Positions 35,042-44,189 are shown, numbered from the stretch's first letter. The stretch: DNA of 64,000 bases from Phaeobacter sp. A36a-5a (GCF_037911135.1 NZ_JBBLYU010000001.1:1178001-1242000); one strand, 5' to 3'. Program-made: numbers and translations. The notes: a model not told the origin generated them from the sequence alone.

Positions 35042-36382
35042 GTGCAAGAGCAAACAACCAAGACATCCGCCGTTGGCAAGCCCGGTGCGCAAAAGAGTGG
35101 CGCCTCCCCGTGCGACGGGCAAGATCCGCCCGTGCGCCGCCGCAAGCTGTTCTACATCCCCGGCTATGATCCGATGCCACCGCGCCGCTACCGCGAGCTC
35201 TACCGGACGGAGGGCGCACGGCAGGCGGAGATTTCCGGCTACCAGTTGTCGCTCTCGCCCCGATCTGAGAGACCGCAGGCAGCTGCCGCAACACCCGGGT
35301 TCGGCTGGCAGGTCACCGCACAGATCGAGGGCTGCAAGGTCCACACCGATGTTGATGTGCTGATCTGGTCGGACATTGTTCAGGGCAGCATGGCGCCGTC
35401 GATTGCGCAGACCTATTGGCAGATGCTGCGCACCGCCTGGATCTATATCTCCACCGGCACCTTGCGGCGGCTCATGTGGCTGCGCAAAGGCCCGGTGATC
35501 GCGGCGCTTTATCCTGTGGGTATGCTGCTGCTTCAGCTGGTGCTTGCCTGTCTGCTTGCCGTGACCATCGCCCGGCTCGGGCAGGGCGCTGTTGCCTGGC
35601 TTGGTCTCTCCGCGGGCTGGGCTGCTGCGGCGGCAGCGGTGGTGTTCTGGGCGCTGGGGCTGATTGCGGCGGCGGCGCTGATGCGCTGGTTCCGGCGTCA
35701 GGACGGTCGGCTGTTTGCCTATTACCTGATGCATGATTACGCCCATTCCGCCGCGCTGCGCGGCGCCTATGCGCCCGAACTGGGACAGCGTATTGCACAA
35801 TTCGCCGGGGAGGTTGCCGTCGCCCTGAGTGACCCCAGCTATGACGAGGTGCTGGTCGTCGGTCATTCCTCCGGCGCCTATATCGGGGTCAGCGTACTGG
35901 CCGATGTGCAGCGCAGCGGGCTGGCCGGACGTCATGCCACCCTCGGCTTTCTGAGCCTCGGCCAGGTGGTCCCGATGGTCTCCTTCCTGCCCGAGGCACA
36001 TCGGCTGCGCCGTGATCTGCACGACCTGTCCGGGCGCGGGGATCTGTGCTGGGTGGATGTCACGGCGCCGGGAGATGGCTGTGCCTTTGCGCTTTGTGAT
36101 CCCGTTGCCGTGAGCGGCGTTGCTCCCGCGACAAAACGTTGGCCGCTGGTGATCTCGGCGGCCTTTACCCAGACCCTCAGCCCGGAACGATGGGCCGCGC
36201 TGCGGTGGCGGTTTTTCCGGCTGCATTTTCAATACCTCTGCGCCTTCGACCAGCCGGGGGATTACGATTATTTTCAGATCACGGCAGGGCCAAGGACGCT
36301 CGAAAGCCGCTATCGCAACCGCAACCCCTCGCGGTCCCGGATTGATGTCACCGCGTCCAAATATACCTCGTTGGGGGACTGA
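35042..36382 (+). CDS. Membrane-associated alpha/beta-hydrolase-like protein coupled to a P450
   Basis: A protein of up to 446 residues. RRRKLFYIPGYDPMPPRRYRELY near residue 32 resembles the first strand of an alpha/beta hydrolase. Two hydrophobic segments lie near residues 158-178 and 186-212. VVGHSSGAYIG near residue 281 is a GxSxG nucleophile elbow. The substrate is unknown. The start is uncertain: GTG 35042 or a later GTG near the VRRRK segment. The stop TGA shares a base with the P450 ATG (TGATG), so the two are translated together and probably act in one pathway. Confidence 0.7.
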   Translation: MQEQTTKTSAVGKPGAQKSGASPCDGQDPPVRRRKLFYIPGYDPMPPRRYRELYRTEGARQAEISGYQLSLSPRSERPQAAAATPGFGWQVTAQIEGCKVHTDVDVLIWSDIVQGSMAPSIAQTYWQMLRTAWIYISTGTLRRLMWLRKGPVIAALYPVGMLLLQLVLACLLAVTIARLGQGAVAWLGLSAGWAAAAAAVVFWALGLIAAAALMRWFRRQDGRLFAYYLMHDYAHSAALRGAYAPELGQRIAQFAGEVAVALSDPSYDEVLVVGHSSGAYIGVSVLADVQRSGLAGRHATLGFLSLGQVVPMVSFLPEAHRLRRDLHDLSGRGDLCWVDVTAPGDGCAFALCDPVAVSGVAPATKRWPLVISAAFTQTLSPERWAALRWRFFRLHFQYLCAFDQPGDYDYFQITAGPRTLESRYRNRNPSRSRIDVTASKYTSLGD

Positions 36383-37818
36383 TGGCGGGCAAAGGCAAAA
36401 CGTCAGATCCAACCACAGCCACACCCGGCTCGGCGCCCGGTTCCGCAGGATCAACGGTAACCCCGCCCAAGCCGCCCGCGCGCGCCGACAAGGTCTCGCT
36501 CTGGCGCTATCTGCGGCTGTTTCGCGCCGATCTTCTATCGGCACAGCCCGCCAAACTCTACCGCGCCTGGATGGCAGAGTTTCGCACACCCTTCTTTCGC
36601 TCTTATCTGGTCAATCAGCCGGATCTGGTTGATACGGTGCTGAAACAGCGCCCGGAGAGCTTCCCGAAATCCAGCCGCATCAGCGAGGGGCTGCGCCCGC
36701 TGCTCGGGAATTCGGTGTTTCTGACCAATGGCGAGGTCTGGAAGCGCCAGCGCCGGATCATTGACCCGGCCTTTGAAGGTGGCCGCCTGCGCCAGATCTA
36801 TCCGGCTATCCATGACGCCGCCGAGGCCGCAGTGGCGCGGCTCGCCGATCAACAGCGCGAAACCCCCGGCCACCCGGTCGAAATCGAATCCGTGACCTCT
36901 CACGCGGCGGCCGATGTGATCTTTCGCACGCTGTTTTCGATCCCGATAGAGCATCATATGGCGCAGGAGGTCTTTCATCGCTTTCGGGCCTATCAGCAGG
37001 CGCAGCCGATCCTCAATATTGCCGCCTTGGTGCCGCTGCCGCGCTGGATGCCGCGGTTTCACCGCCTTGCCACACGCCGCAACGCCGCGCGGATCCGGGC
37101 TCTGATCACCGATCTCACCCAACAGCGGATGGCGACCATCGCGGCAGGCGGCGCCCCGGATGATCTGGCCACCAAGATCATGACCACGGCGGATCCCGAA
37201 ACCGGAGATCTGTTCTCAACCCAGGAGATGGTCGATCAGGTCGCGATTTTCTTTCTGGCCGGGCATGAAACCAGTGCCTCCGCCCTGGCCTGGGCACTCT
37301 ATCTGGTGGCCCTTGCGCCCGACTGGCAGGACAGGATCGCGGCGGAGGCTCAGGATCTGTCACTCGACAGTTTCGCGGAAGTGGGCAAGCTCAGGGTCAG
37401 CCGTGATGTATTCCGCGAGGCGCTGCGGCTTTACCCGCCGGTGCCGATGATGGTGCGCGAGACGACCTGTCCGCAGCAATTTCGTGGCCGCACCCTGCCA
37501 AAGGGCGCTCAGGTCGTGCTCAGCCCCTGGCACCTGCACCGCCATACGCGGCTCTGGGAGAACCCGGACGGGTTTGATCCGGGGCGGTGGCAGACCGAGA
37601 ATGGCAAGACCTGTCAGCGCGAGGCCTATATCCCCTTTTCGGCCGGACCGCGCGTCTGTACCGGCGCGGGGTTTGCCATGGTCGAGGGGCCGCTGATCCT
37701 GTCGATGATCCTGCGAAGGTTTCGGGTGGCGCCGGTATCAGGCAAAGAGCCGATCCCGGTGGCCCATCTGACGGTTCGGTCAAAGAACGGGATCTGGCTG
37801 CAGCTGACACCGCGCTAG
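36382..37818 (+). CDS. Cytochrome P450
   Basis: A 478-residue P450. The oxygen-activation helix has FFLAGHETSASALAW, the ExxR pair is E346/R349 in FREALRLYPPVPMM, and the haem-binding loop is FSAGPRVCTGAGFA with ligand C426. No membrane anchor is seen, so it is soluble as usual in bacteria. The N-terminal 35 residues are low-complexity (Thr, Pro, Ala). It shares one base with the upstream hydrolase gene. No ferredoxin or reductase is adjacent, so redox partners are elsewhere. Confidence 0.92.
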   Translation: MAGKGKTSDPTTATPGSAPGSAGSTVTPPKPPARADKVSLWRYLRLFRADLLSAQPAKLYRAWMAEFRTPFFRSYLVNQPDLVDTVLKQRPESFPKSSRISEGLRPLLGNSVFLTNGEVWKRQRRIIDPAFEGGRLRQIYPAIHDAAEAAVARLADQQRETPGHPVEIESVTSHAAADVIFRTLFSIPIEHHMAQEVFHRFRAYQQAQPILNIAALVPLPRWMPRFHRLATRRNAARIRALITDLTQQRMATIAAGGAPDDLATKIMTTADPETGDLFSTQEMVDQVAIFFLAGHETSASALAWALYLVALAPDWQDRIAAEAQDLSLDSFAEVGKLRVSRDVFREALRLYPPVPMMVRETTCPQQFRGRTLPKGAQVVLSPWHLHRHTRLWENPDGFDPGRWQTENGKTCQREAYIPFSAGPRVCTGAGFAMVEGPLILSMILRRFRVAPVSGKEPIPVAHLTVRSKNGIWLQLTPR

Positions 37819-37843
37819 CCAAGAAAATTCGAATTTTATTGGC
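37818..37843. repeat. 26-bp dyad at the end of the P450 gene
   Basis: GCCAA at 37818-37822, the perfect palindrome AAAATTCGAATTTT at 37824-37837 and TTGGC at 37839-37843 form a dyad with one mismatched pair. As RNA it could fold as a hairpin terminator; as DNA it could be a binding site. The next 274 bases, to 38117, show no convincing gene. Confidence 0.5.
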
Positions 37844-38117
37844 ACATTTCGTCTAAGATATTTGCGTCACTGAGTGATGCGCAATGCGTCCTGATGGCAA
37901 AAGAGGATCACCTGACTTACGTTTCCAACGGCATGAACGCCCCTGCGTTTCAGCTCGCGCCGAAAACGCTCCCAACCCAGCAGCCGTTCGATGTCGCGAT
38001 TCTGGCGGCGGATCACGCCACCTCGGGCAGTGGCCTGAGATTGGAACAGCCGCAACAGTCAGCTGTCGGTGGTAGGCGGGGCGGGCATCGGTATGGCGAT
38101 ACGATCCCAAGCCCTGA

Positions 38118-38336
38118 TTAACGTGACCTTAAGCGTCGCAAGACATGCAGGCGGATGGCCGAGGCCAGACCGCAATCCACGCCGCGCGTTTCGTCGATCT
38201 CGGCGGCCAGATCATTGATGGCGCGCCCGTCTTCGGCTGCAATCTCGCGGAAGGCCTGCCAGAATTCATCTTCGAGCGAGACCGAGGTGCGGTGGCCCCG
38301 CAGGGTCAGAGAGTGTTTTCTGGGCCGGTTAGTCAT
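38118..38336 (-). CDS. Ribbon-helix-helix domain protein
   Basis: A 72-residue protein with a ribbon-helix-helix pattern: LRGHRTSVSLEDEFWQAFREIAAEDGRAINDLAAEIDETRG, then SAIRLHVLRRL. The family may bind DNA; the target is unknown. The start at 38336 overlaps the DUF4169 gene by eight bases (ATGACTAA), placing it third in the fumC operon. Confidence 0.82.
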   Translation of the reverse strand: MTNRPRKHSLTLRGHRTSVSLEDEFWQAFREIAAEDGRAINDLAAEIDETRGVDCGLASAIRLHVLRRLRSR

Positions 38337-38508
38337 CGTCGCGCCGGTGCTTGTCCAGCCGGTCGATCTCCTGCGCATTGCGCGCCTTGTCGAGATCCTT
38401 CTCGGCTTTGGTCCGGCCATAGGTCACGGCGTTTCGGTCAGCGCGGGCCTTTTTCTCGGCCCGCGCCTTGTCTTTGCGATACCGGTTCAGATTGACCGGT
38501 TTCACCAT
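38329..38508 (-). CDS. DUF4169 small basic protein
   Basis: A 59-residue, highly charged protein beginning [20 protein letters not shown] and ending DKHRRDDD. This matches the DUF4169 family, which is regularly found after fumC in Rhodobacterales. Its ATG shares one base with the fumC stop (TGATG), and its end overlaps the RHH gene. No function is known; the Lys/Arg/Asp helix suggests protein or nucleic-acid binding. Confidence 0.85.
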   Translation of the reverse strand: MVKPVNLNRYRKDKARAEKKARADRNAVTYGRTKAEKDLDKARNAQEIDRLDKHRRDDD

Positions 38509-39902
38509 CAGCCCTTGGGACCGATCATCTGCTCAGGCCGCACCACCGCGTCAAATGTCGCCTCATCCACGAAGCCAAGCGCAATGGCCTCTTCCTTCAG
38601 CGTGGTGCCGTTCTTATGCGCGGTCTTGGCAACCTTGGTAGCATTGTCATAGCCAATCGTCGGCGCCAGCGCGGTGACCAGCATCAGCGATTCCTTCATC
38701 AGCTTGTCGATGCGCGGCTCATTGGCCTCGATGCCGTTCAGCATCCGCTCGGTGAAGCTGTCCGCCGCATCGCCCAGGAGCTGGATCGACTGCAGGAGGT
38801 TATAGGACATCATCGGGTTGTAGACGTTCAGCTCGAAATGGCCCTGCGAGCCTGCGAATTTGATCGCGGCATCATTGCCCATCACGTGGGCGGCAACTTG
38901 GGTCAGCGCCTCTGCTTGGGTCGGGTTCACCTTACCCGGCATGATCGACGATCCCGGCTCATTCTCCGGCAGGATCAGCTCGCCCAGACCAGAGCGCGGG
39001 CCGGAGCCGAGGAAGCGGATGTCGTTGGCGATCTTGTAGCAGCTGCCCGCAATGGTCGCGAGCGCGCCGGACAGGAACACCATGGCGTCATGGGCGGCCA
39101 GTGCCTCGAACTTGTTCGGCGCGGTGACAAACGGCAGGCCGGTGATCTCGGCCATGTTGGCAGCGACCGTCTCGCCCCAGCCTTTTTGCGTGTTCAGTCC
39201 GGTGCCAACGGCGGTGCCGCCCTGTGCCAGCTCGTAGATGCCGGGCATCGCCGCCTCGACCCGGGCCAGACCCTGACGGATCTGATGGGCGTAGCCGCCG
39301 AATTCCTGGCCCAGCGTCAGCGGGGTGGCATCCTGCGTATGGGTGCGGCCAATCTTGATGATATCCTTGAAGGCCTCGGATTTGGCTTCCAGCCCTTCGG
39401 CCAGTTTCGTCAGCCCCGGCACCAGCACGTCGCGCACCATCATCGCGGTGGCGATATGCATCGCGGTGGGGAAGGTGTCGTTTGAGGACTGGCCCATGTT
39501 GCAGTGATCATTCGGATGCACCGGATCCTTGGAGCCGATGGTGCCGCCGAGGATCTCGATGGCGCGGTTGGCGATCACCTCGTTGGAGTTCATGTTGGAC
39601 TGGGTGCCGGACCCGGTCTGCCAGACCACCAGCGGGAAGTTGTCATCGAACTTGCCCTCGATCACTTCGCCCGCAGCCTGGATGATGGCATCCGCCAGCG
39701 TCGCATCCAGCGCGCCCGATGCCTTGTTGGCCATGGCGCAGGCCTGTTTGATCACCCCCAGCGCGCGCACGATGGCGACGGGCTGTTTTTCCCAGCCAAT
39801 AGGGAAGTTCATGATCGAGCGCTGGGTCTGAGCGCCCCAGTACTTGTCTGCAGGGACCTCAAGCGGACCGAAGCTGTCGGTTTCGGTGCGGGTATCGGAC
39901 AT
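38508..39902 (-). CDS. fumC: Fumarate hydratase class II
   Basis: A 464-residue homotetrameric, iron-independent fumarase interconverting fumarate and malate in the TCA cycle. The family signature [16 protein letters not shown] is near residue 320, with the N-terminal [24 protein letters not shown] and [16 protein letters not shown]. It is first in a three-gene coupled operon with DUF4169 and the RHH protein. Confidence 0.97.
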   Translation of the reverse strand: MSDTRTETDSFGPLEVPADKYWGAQTQRSIMNFPIGWEKQPVAIVRALGVIKQACAMANKASGALDATLADAIIQAAGEVIEGKFDDNFPLVVWQTGSGTQSNMNSNEVIANRAIEILGGTIGSKDPVHPNDHCNMGQSSNDTFPTAMHIATAMMVRDVLVPGLTKLAEGLEAKSEAFKDIIKIGRTHTQDATPLTLGQEFGGYAHQIRQGLARVEAAMPGIYELAQGGTAVGTGLNTQKGWGETVAANMAEITGLPFVTAPNKFEALAAHDAMVFLSGALATIAGSCYKIANDIRFLGSGPRSGLGELILPENEPGSSIMPGKVNPTQAEALTQVAAHVMGNDAAIKFAGSQGHFELNVYNPMMSYNLLQSIQLLGDAADSFTERMLNGIEANEPRIDKLMKESLMLVTALAPTIGYDNATKVAKTAHKNGTTLKEEAIALGFVDEATFDAVVRPEQMIGPKG

Positions 39903-40214
39903 AAGTCTCTCTCCGTCTGATGATGACTAAATGTATGCGTTGGTATGCCGTCTACCCCGTGCCGGACCACGAGGCAATTGCGCAGTTTCGCGCAGCATAG
40001 CCATTCCGCACCCGAGGTATAGAGGCCAATGCGGGATGAGCCATTGCACCGGGGCAGAAGACCGCTAGATTAGGCTCAGACAATCCGACGTCAGCCCAAA
40101 CCGAAGGATCCGCCTGTGCTCAGACACCGACCATTGCAGCCATCTTTGGCCATCTCACAGGGCAGGCGCCACTGCACGCCCGAGGCGGCGACGCGGTGTG
40201 TATCACGGCTGCAG
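39903..40214. other. Intergenic region, divergent promoters
   Basis: About 310 bases between the divergent fumC and exported-protein genes. It must contain both promoters, but I see no clear operator, RNA gene or credible small ORF. Confidence 0.4.
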
Positions 40215-40757
40215 ATGCGTCTTCAGGCCGGGTTTCTGACACTTGCGCTGATCGTGATTTTTGCCGGGCAGGCGCTGGCCGCTGATGTGCGGCCATTCTT
40301 TGGCCGCTATCAGGGCTCTCTGGTGGTGCCCAACGCTGACGGCAGCGAGGAACACCGTGATGCCACCGTGCAGATCGGCCCGATCGCCAAAAGCGATGAA
40401 GGCTTCTATGTACAATGGACAACCACCTCGCTGAAGAAGGATGGGCGGCGCAAGACCAAGTCCTATAGTGTCGAGTTCCAGCCGACCGAGCGGGACGATA
40501 TCTTTGCCGCCGCGATGAAACGCAATGTGTTTGGCCATACCGTGCAGCTCGATCCGATGAAGGGCGAACCCTATGTCTGGGGCCGCATCGTGGGCGATAC
40601 GCTGACGGTTTTCTCGATGTTCATCGGCCCCAATGGCGACTACGAGATGCAGCAATATGACCGGACATTGGCAGAGGGCGGGCTGGATCTGGTCTATTCC
40701 TCCCATCGCAACGGGTTGCCGCGCAAGGAGCTGAAAACTTTCCTCGAACGTCACTGA
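40215..40757 (+). CDS. Exported protein of unknown function
   Basis: A 180-residue protein with a signal peptide (MRLQAGFLTLALIVIFAGQ, cleavage near ALA-AD). The mature domain is strand-rich, with VRPFFGRYQGSLVVPNADG and RDATVQIGP, suggesting a lipocalin-like or similar beta-barrel, but no family is recognised. No good ribosome site precedes the ATG; upstream codons are open to about 40116. Confidence 0.7.
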   Translation: MRLQAGFLTLALIVIFAGQALAADVRPFFGRYQGSLVVPNADGSEEHRDATVQIGPIAKSDEGFYVQWTTTSLKKDGRRKTKSYSVEFQPTERDDIFAAAMKRNVFGHTVQLDPMKGEPYVWGRIVGDTLTVFSMFIGPNGDYEMQQYDRTLAEGGLDLVYSSHRNGLPRKELKTFLERH

Positions 40758-40988
40758 CCGTCGCGACAGATCCGGGGAAATATTTTATTAACAGTCTCTT
40801 GCGGCGCAAAGCTAAGGCGTCACGGGCGGCGTCAAACAGGCGCGGCTACGGGGCGTGTCAGGGCTGCACCGCACGGGACACCGTCTATCGAGGCCCATTC
40901 AGTGGCTCCACAGGAGCGCACCGATGCAAGCACCGGTTCACGAACCTTAGCGGTCAGATGTGAATGAATGGGCGCGTGGAACCGCGTG

Positions 40989-41465
40989 TTACTTGCGGAA
41001 ACTGTCCAACGATACTACGTCGGCGGCCTTCTTCGCGTCCGGGTCTTCGTCGACCTCGATCTCGATGCCGTCGTCCAGTTCGGCAATCATCTCTTCGACG
41101 TCGTCGTCATCCTCTGGCGTCTCAAACCGCAGGCCGAACTCAACCGAGGGATCGACAAAGGTCTTGATGGCGTCATAGGGGATATAGAGCGGCTCCGGCG
41201 CATCGCCGAAATTCAGCGTGATGGCAAAGCCGTCCTCGCCGACCTCCAGATTGTCGAACCAGTGCTGCATGACCACGGTCATCTCGCCAGGGTAGCGATC
41301 CGACAGCCAATCTGCCAGCTCCGCATCGGGGTGCGAGGTGTCGAAGGTGATGAAAAAATGATGATTTCCGGGCAGCCCGTGTTCAGCCACCCCATCCAGT
41401 ACAGATCGGATCAGACCACGCATGGCCGAATGCATCAGATTTCCATAGTCAATTTCGCGGGACAT
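40989..41465 (-). CDS. sspB: SspB-family ClpXP adaptor
   Basis: A 158-residue SspB protein of the alphaproteobacterial type. The N-terminal substrate-binding domain (about residues 1-105) contains HHFFITFDTSHPDAELADWL and TVVMQHWFDNLEV. An acidic linker (ETPEDDDDVEEMIAELDDG) follows, then a C-terminal ClpX-binding tail, AADVVSLDSFRK. SspB tethers ssrA-tagged proteins to ClpXP. The ssrA gene is about 2.4 kb away on the same strand. Confidence 0.9.
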   Translation of the reverse strand: MSREIDYGNLMHSAMRGLIRSVLDGVAEHGLPGNHHFFITFDTSHPDAELADWLSDRYPGEMTVVMQHWFDNLEVGEDGFAITLNFGDAPEPLYIPYDAIKTFVDPSVEFGLRFETPEDDDDVEEMIAELDDGIEIEVDEDPDAKKAADVVSLDSFRK

Positions 41466-41601
41466 TCCGATACCCTTAAGTCTCTATTGGTTTCAGAATA
41501 CGGATTTCTACCGGAAACTAAAGGCCCGCTTGTTAGGGATTCGTAAATAATTTCTGACACTAGCAGGGGAATGCCCGACATTTGCGCTGGGATTGCGTTG
41601 C

Positions 41602-42909
41602 TCAGATGACCTGCGCCAGAAGGATGCCAAGTCCGCCCATCACCGGCAGTATCAGCGCCAGCCGACCACCGCAGGCCAGCGCCACCACCGGTGCGGCCAG
41701 CACCAAAAGCGCAGCGCTGACATTCAGGCTGGCCATGACCGGCATCATCAGGGTGAGCGCGGGAAGCTCCAGAACCGCAATTTCGCGAAACAGCACATGC
41801 AGCAGAAACCAGACCGACAGGTTCAGGATGACGCCGACCACGGCCGCGGTGATTGCGCGCAGCGCAGCGCCCAGCCGGGGATGGCTGGCAATCCGCTCCA
41901 CATGTGGAGCCGCGAGAAAGATCCACAGAAAACAGGGCAGAAAGGTCGCCCAAAGCGCGACCAGCCCGGCCGCAATCGCCATCCATGCCCCGGAGGCCAG
42001 CGCACCGGCCAGCATCGCCACAAATTGCGTCACCAGAATCAGCGGCCCCGGTGTGGTTTCCGCCAGCCCCAGCGCATCAATCATCTGGCCGGTATCGATC
42101 CACTGGTACTGTCCGACCACCGTCTGCGACATATAGGCCAGAACCGCATAGGCTCCGCCAAAGGTGACAACCGCCAGCTTGGCAAAAAACCAGCCGATAT
42201 CCGCCAGCAGCTGCGGGCCGAACAGGCTCAATGCAGCCAGCGGCAGCAGCCAGAGCCCGCCCCAGATCAGCAGTGTCGACCAGAACGGCGTTGCGGCCTC
42301 GGGCCCGTGACCGATCGGCCCGGCGGGAGAGGGGGGCGCGGGCCGGGCCCCCAGCGCGCCGATCAGTGCAGCCGCCAGAACCACCAGCGGAAACGGCAGC
42401 CCGAACAGGAACAGCGCAACAAAGCCAAAAGCCGCCAGCCCATAATCGGTGACACCATGCAGCGCCTTCTTTCCGAGCCGTTGCAGCGCCTGAAGGACAA
42501 TCGCGACCACCGCTGCCTTGATGCCGAGGAAAGCCGCCTGAACAACAGGTTGGGTGCCAAAGTTCACGTATAGAAAGACAAGGGCGGCGATCACCAGCGC
42601 GCCCGGCAGGACAAACAACAGCCCTGCAATCAGCCCGCCGATGCCACCACGCAGCCGCCAGCCGGCGTAGGTGGCCAGCTGCATCGCTTCCGGTCCCGGC
42701 AACATCATGCAGAACGACAGCGCACGCAGAAATCCGGCCTCGCTCAGCCAGGGGCGATCCTCGACCAGCTCCTTGTGCATCAATGCAATCTGCGCCGCAG
42801 GCCCGCCAAAGGACAGCAGCCCAATGCGGCCAAACACCCGGATCAGATTCGCCATCGCGATCTGGGGGGGGGCTGGGCTGATCTCGGGGTCTGCGGACAT
42901 GTCGGTCAT
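41602..42909 (-). CDS. chrA: Chromate transporter ChrA, two-domain type
   Basis: A 435-residue membrane protein with about 12 spans and two homologous halves. Domain 1 has RIGLLSFGGPAAQIALMHKELVE and MMLPGPEAMQLATYAGWRL. Domain 2 has KLAVVTFGGAYAVLAYMSQ and ETTPGPLILVTQFV. The paired FGG and PGP motifs are diagnostic of the CHR family, which exports chromate and perhaps other oxyanions. Start uncertain: 42909 is chosen, with 42945 and 42900 possible. No chrB regulator is adjacent. Confidence 0.9.
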   Translation of the reverse strand: MTDMSADPEISPAPPQIAMANLIRVFGRIGLLSFGGPAAQIALMHKELVEDRPWLSEAGFLRALSFCMMLPGPEAMQLATYAGWRLRGGIGGLIAGLLFVLPGALVIAALVFLYVNFGTQPVVQAAFLGIKAAVVAIVLQALQRLGKKALHGVTDYGLAAFGFVALFLFGLPFPLVVLAAALIGALGARPAPPSPAGPIGHGPEAATPFWSTLLIWGGLWLLPLAALSLFGPQLLADIGWFFAKLAVVTFGGAYAVLAYMSQTVVGQYQWIDTGQMIDALGLAETTPGPLILVTQFVAMLAGALASGAWMAIAAGLVALWATFLPCFLWIFLAAPHVERIASHPRLGAALRAITAAVVGVILNLSVWFLLHVLFREIAVLELPALTLMMPVMASLNVSAALLVLAAPVVALACGGRLALILPVMGGLGILLAQVI

Positions 42910-43038
42910 AGGCGCACCATTGGCTGGACGCTGACCTTGTAGCATTCTGCGCGACCAGTGCCAGTGGCCGCGGACCGTGGAGAGGCCGAAAACCGGAGAG
43001 GTTACAGAAACTTCACAGTGCCGCCTGCGGCTGCCTGG

Positions 43039-43479
43039 TCAGGTGTCATCCATCCAGGTCAGCCGCTCACCGGTCATGCAGATCGGCAGACAGTCCTGTG
43101 GCAGCTGGCCGAGCTGCTCGAACATGGTCATATAGTCGAAGTTGGACAGGAATTCCCGGATCTGACCATCCTGCATCCGCACAATCAGCTGGCCGTAGTA
43201 GTCCAGTTTGTCATCCGAACTGCGGCCATAGCACCGTACGTGGACCCGGATCGCGCAATAGTCGCCGTCATCCAGCGCATGGGTCAGGGTCAGGTCAAGA
43301 TCCTCCATGAGATTGTGCAGCGTGCCGACAATTTCGCGGTAGTCCGCGGCAATTGCGATTGCGCCATGCAGAGGGCCGTTTACCTCAAGCTCAGGATGAA
43401 ACATCGGCTCAATCTGGTCGAGGTCCAGACCGACCCAGACATCGTAAAACCATCGAAAGAGCCGTTCACTGTTTTTCAT
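43039..43479 (-). CDS. SnoaL-like / NTF2-fold protein
   Basis: A 146-residue protein with an NTF2-like pattern: RLFRWFYDVWVGLDLDQIEPMFHPELEVNGP helix and turn, then ALDDGDYCAIRVHVRCYGRSSDDK and LIVRMQDGQIREFLSNFDYM, as in SnoaL-like polyketide cyclases and ketosteroid isomerases. Function is unknown. It stands alone between chrA and ssrA. Confidence 0.75.
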   Translation of the reverse strand: MKNSERLFRWFYDVWVGLDLDQIEPMFHPELEVNGPLHGAIAIAADYREIVGTLHNLMEDLDLTLTHALDDGDYCAIRVHVRCYGRSSDDKLDYYGQLIVRMQDGQIREFLSNFDYMTMFEQLGQLPQDCLPICMTGERLTWMDDT

Positions 43480-43839
43480 TTGTTCCCTAAGGGTCAGAAA
43501 CTGACACCGGTTGAAGCATCGGGGTTGCGCAGGCAGCCTTATTCAGGGTTGCAGCATTGGTCGAAACAACGCCTCACGCGGGACTGGACCGTCGTCAGAC
43601 ATGAGACTGAAGCACAAGTGTTAACAACAATTCAATGGGCATTCGCTCCGGTTGGCGCTGCCCGCAGTCGAGTTTGATCGCCTCTGGTGCCTCCCGCATC
43701 TGCGCTGGTGTATCGACCTTCGGCGTGGCCCCGGATGTGGCGTCAGGGGGCGCCTGTGGTACCGAGATGCCTGCATTGTGAGAAACAGATATTGCGGTAG
43801 GGCCGAGGCCAAGATCGAAGTCTGGAGTAGGCGAGGAGG
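43480..43839. other. Region without recognised gene
   Basis: About 360 bases between the SnoaL-like gene start and the 3' end of ssrA. Several short open frames exist on both strands, but none has a convincing ribosome site or family pattern. No repeat or operator stands out. Confidence 0.4.
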
Positions 43840-44052
43840 AAGTGCAGGTTTCTGTTGCCAGGTACCTGCGAACCCCGCCTTACGCGGCTAGGCGCAAGGA
43901 CTTAGTTTCGGCGACATTAACAGCTTACGCTGCTACTGCCATTGCCGGAGCACGATTGTCATTTGCAATTGTACAAGTTTCGCCGATAACGGTGGCAGAC
44001 AGCCGAGACAAAGCTAACCCCTTTAGACGTTCGTCGATCCTGTTTCGACCCC
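43840..44052 (-). ncRNA. ssrA: tmRNA coding piece (ssrA, circularly permuted)
   Basis: The 5' end GGGGTCG at 44052-44046 forms a perfect acceptor stem (with one G-U) with CGACTCC of the acceptor piece, and the next bases AAACAGGATCGACG match the tmRNA 5' D-analogue region. The proteolysis tag is encoded at 43966-43925: ANDNRAPAMAVAA then TAA, typical of alphaproteobacteria. Downstream hairpins (GCAGGT/ACCTGC) suggest a 3' end near 43840. tmRNA frees stalled ribosomes and tags the nascent chain for ClpXP. The exact 3' end is estimated. Confidence 0.88.
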
Positions 44053-44075
44053 ATGATCCCCAAATGAAGGATGTT

Positions 44076-44160
44076 TGGTGGAGTCGCCGGGTACCGCCCC
44101 CGGGTCCGATCCGCTTATTACGAGCGCGTTTATGTCCATAGTTCCCGAAGGAACACCCTG
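44076..44160 (-). ncRNA. ssrA: tmRNA acceptor piece (ssrA, circularly permuted)
   Basis: On the minus strand this piece is transcribed first. It has a perfect GTTCC-TTCG-GGAAC hairpin, the conserved GTAATAAGCGGATCGGACC stretch, a T-arm-like CCGGG/CCCGG stem, and a 3' end CGACTCC-A-CCA (CCA encoded, ending at 44076). About 23 bases separate it from the coding piece and would be removed in processing. This 3'-before-5' order is the two-piece tmRNA of alphaproteobacteria. The 5' end is placed from the promoter and is approximate. Confidence 0.87.
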
Positions 44161-44189
44161 AATATAGGCCGTGCCGATACGGAGTTAAA
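44161..44189 (-). promoter_or_regulatory. Promoter of ssrA
   Basis: On the minus strand TTTAAC (44189-44184), a 17-base spacer and TATATT (44166-44161) form a good sigma70-type promoter. They end a few bases before the AGGGTG start of the acceptor piece. Confidence 0.65.

Noticed and set aside
37853-38121. Overlapping short ORFs on both strands after the P450 gene
   Set aside because: Frames of 60-85 residues without ribosome sites or family motifs; probably chance in GC-rich DNA.
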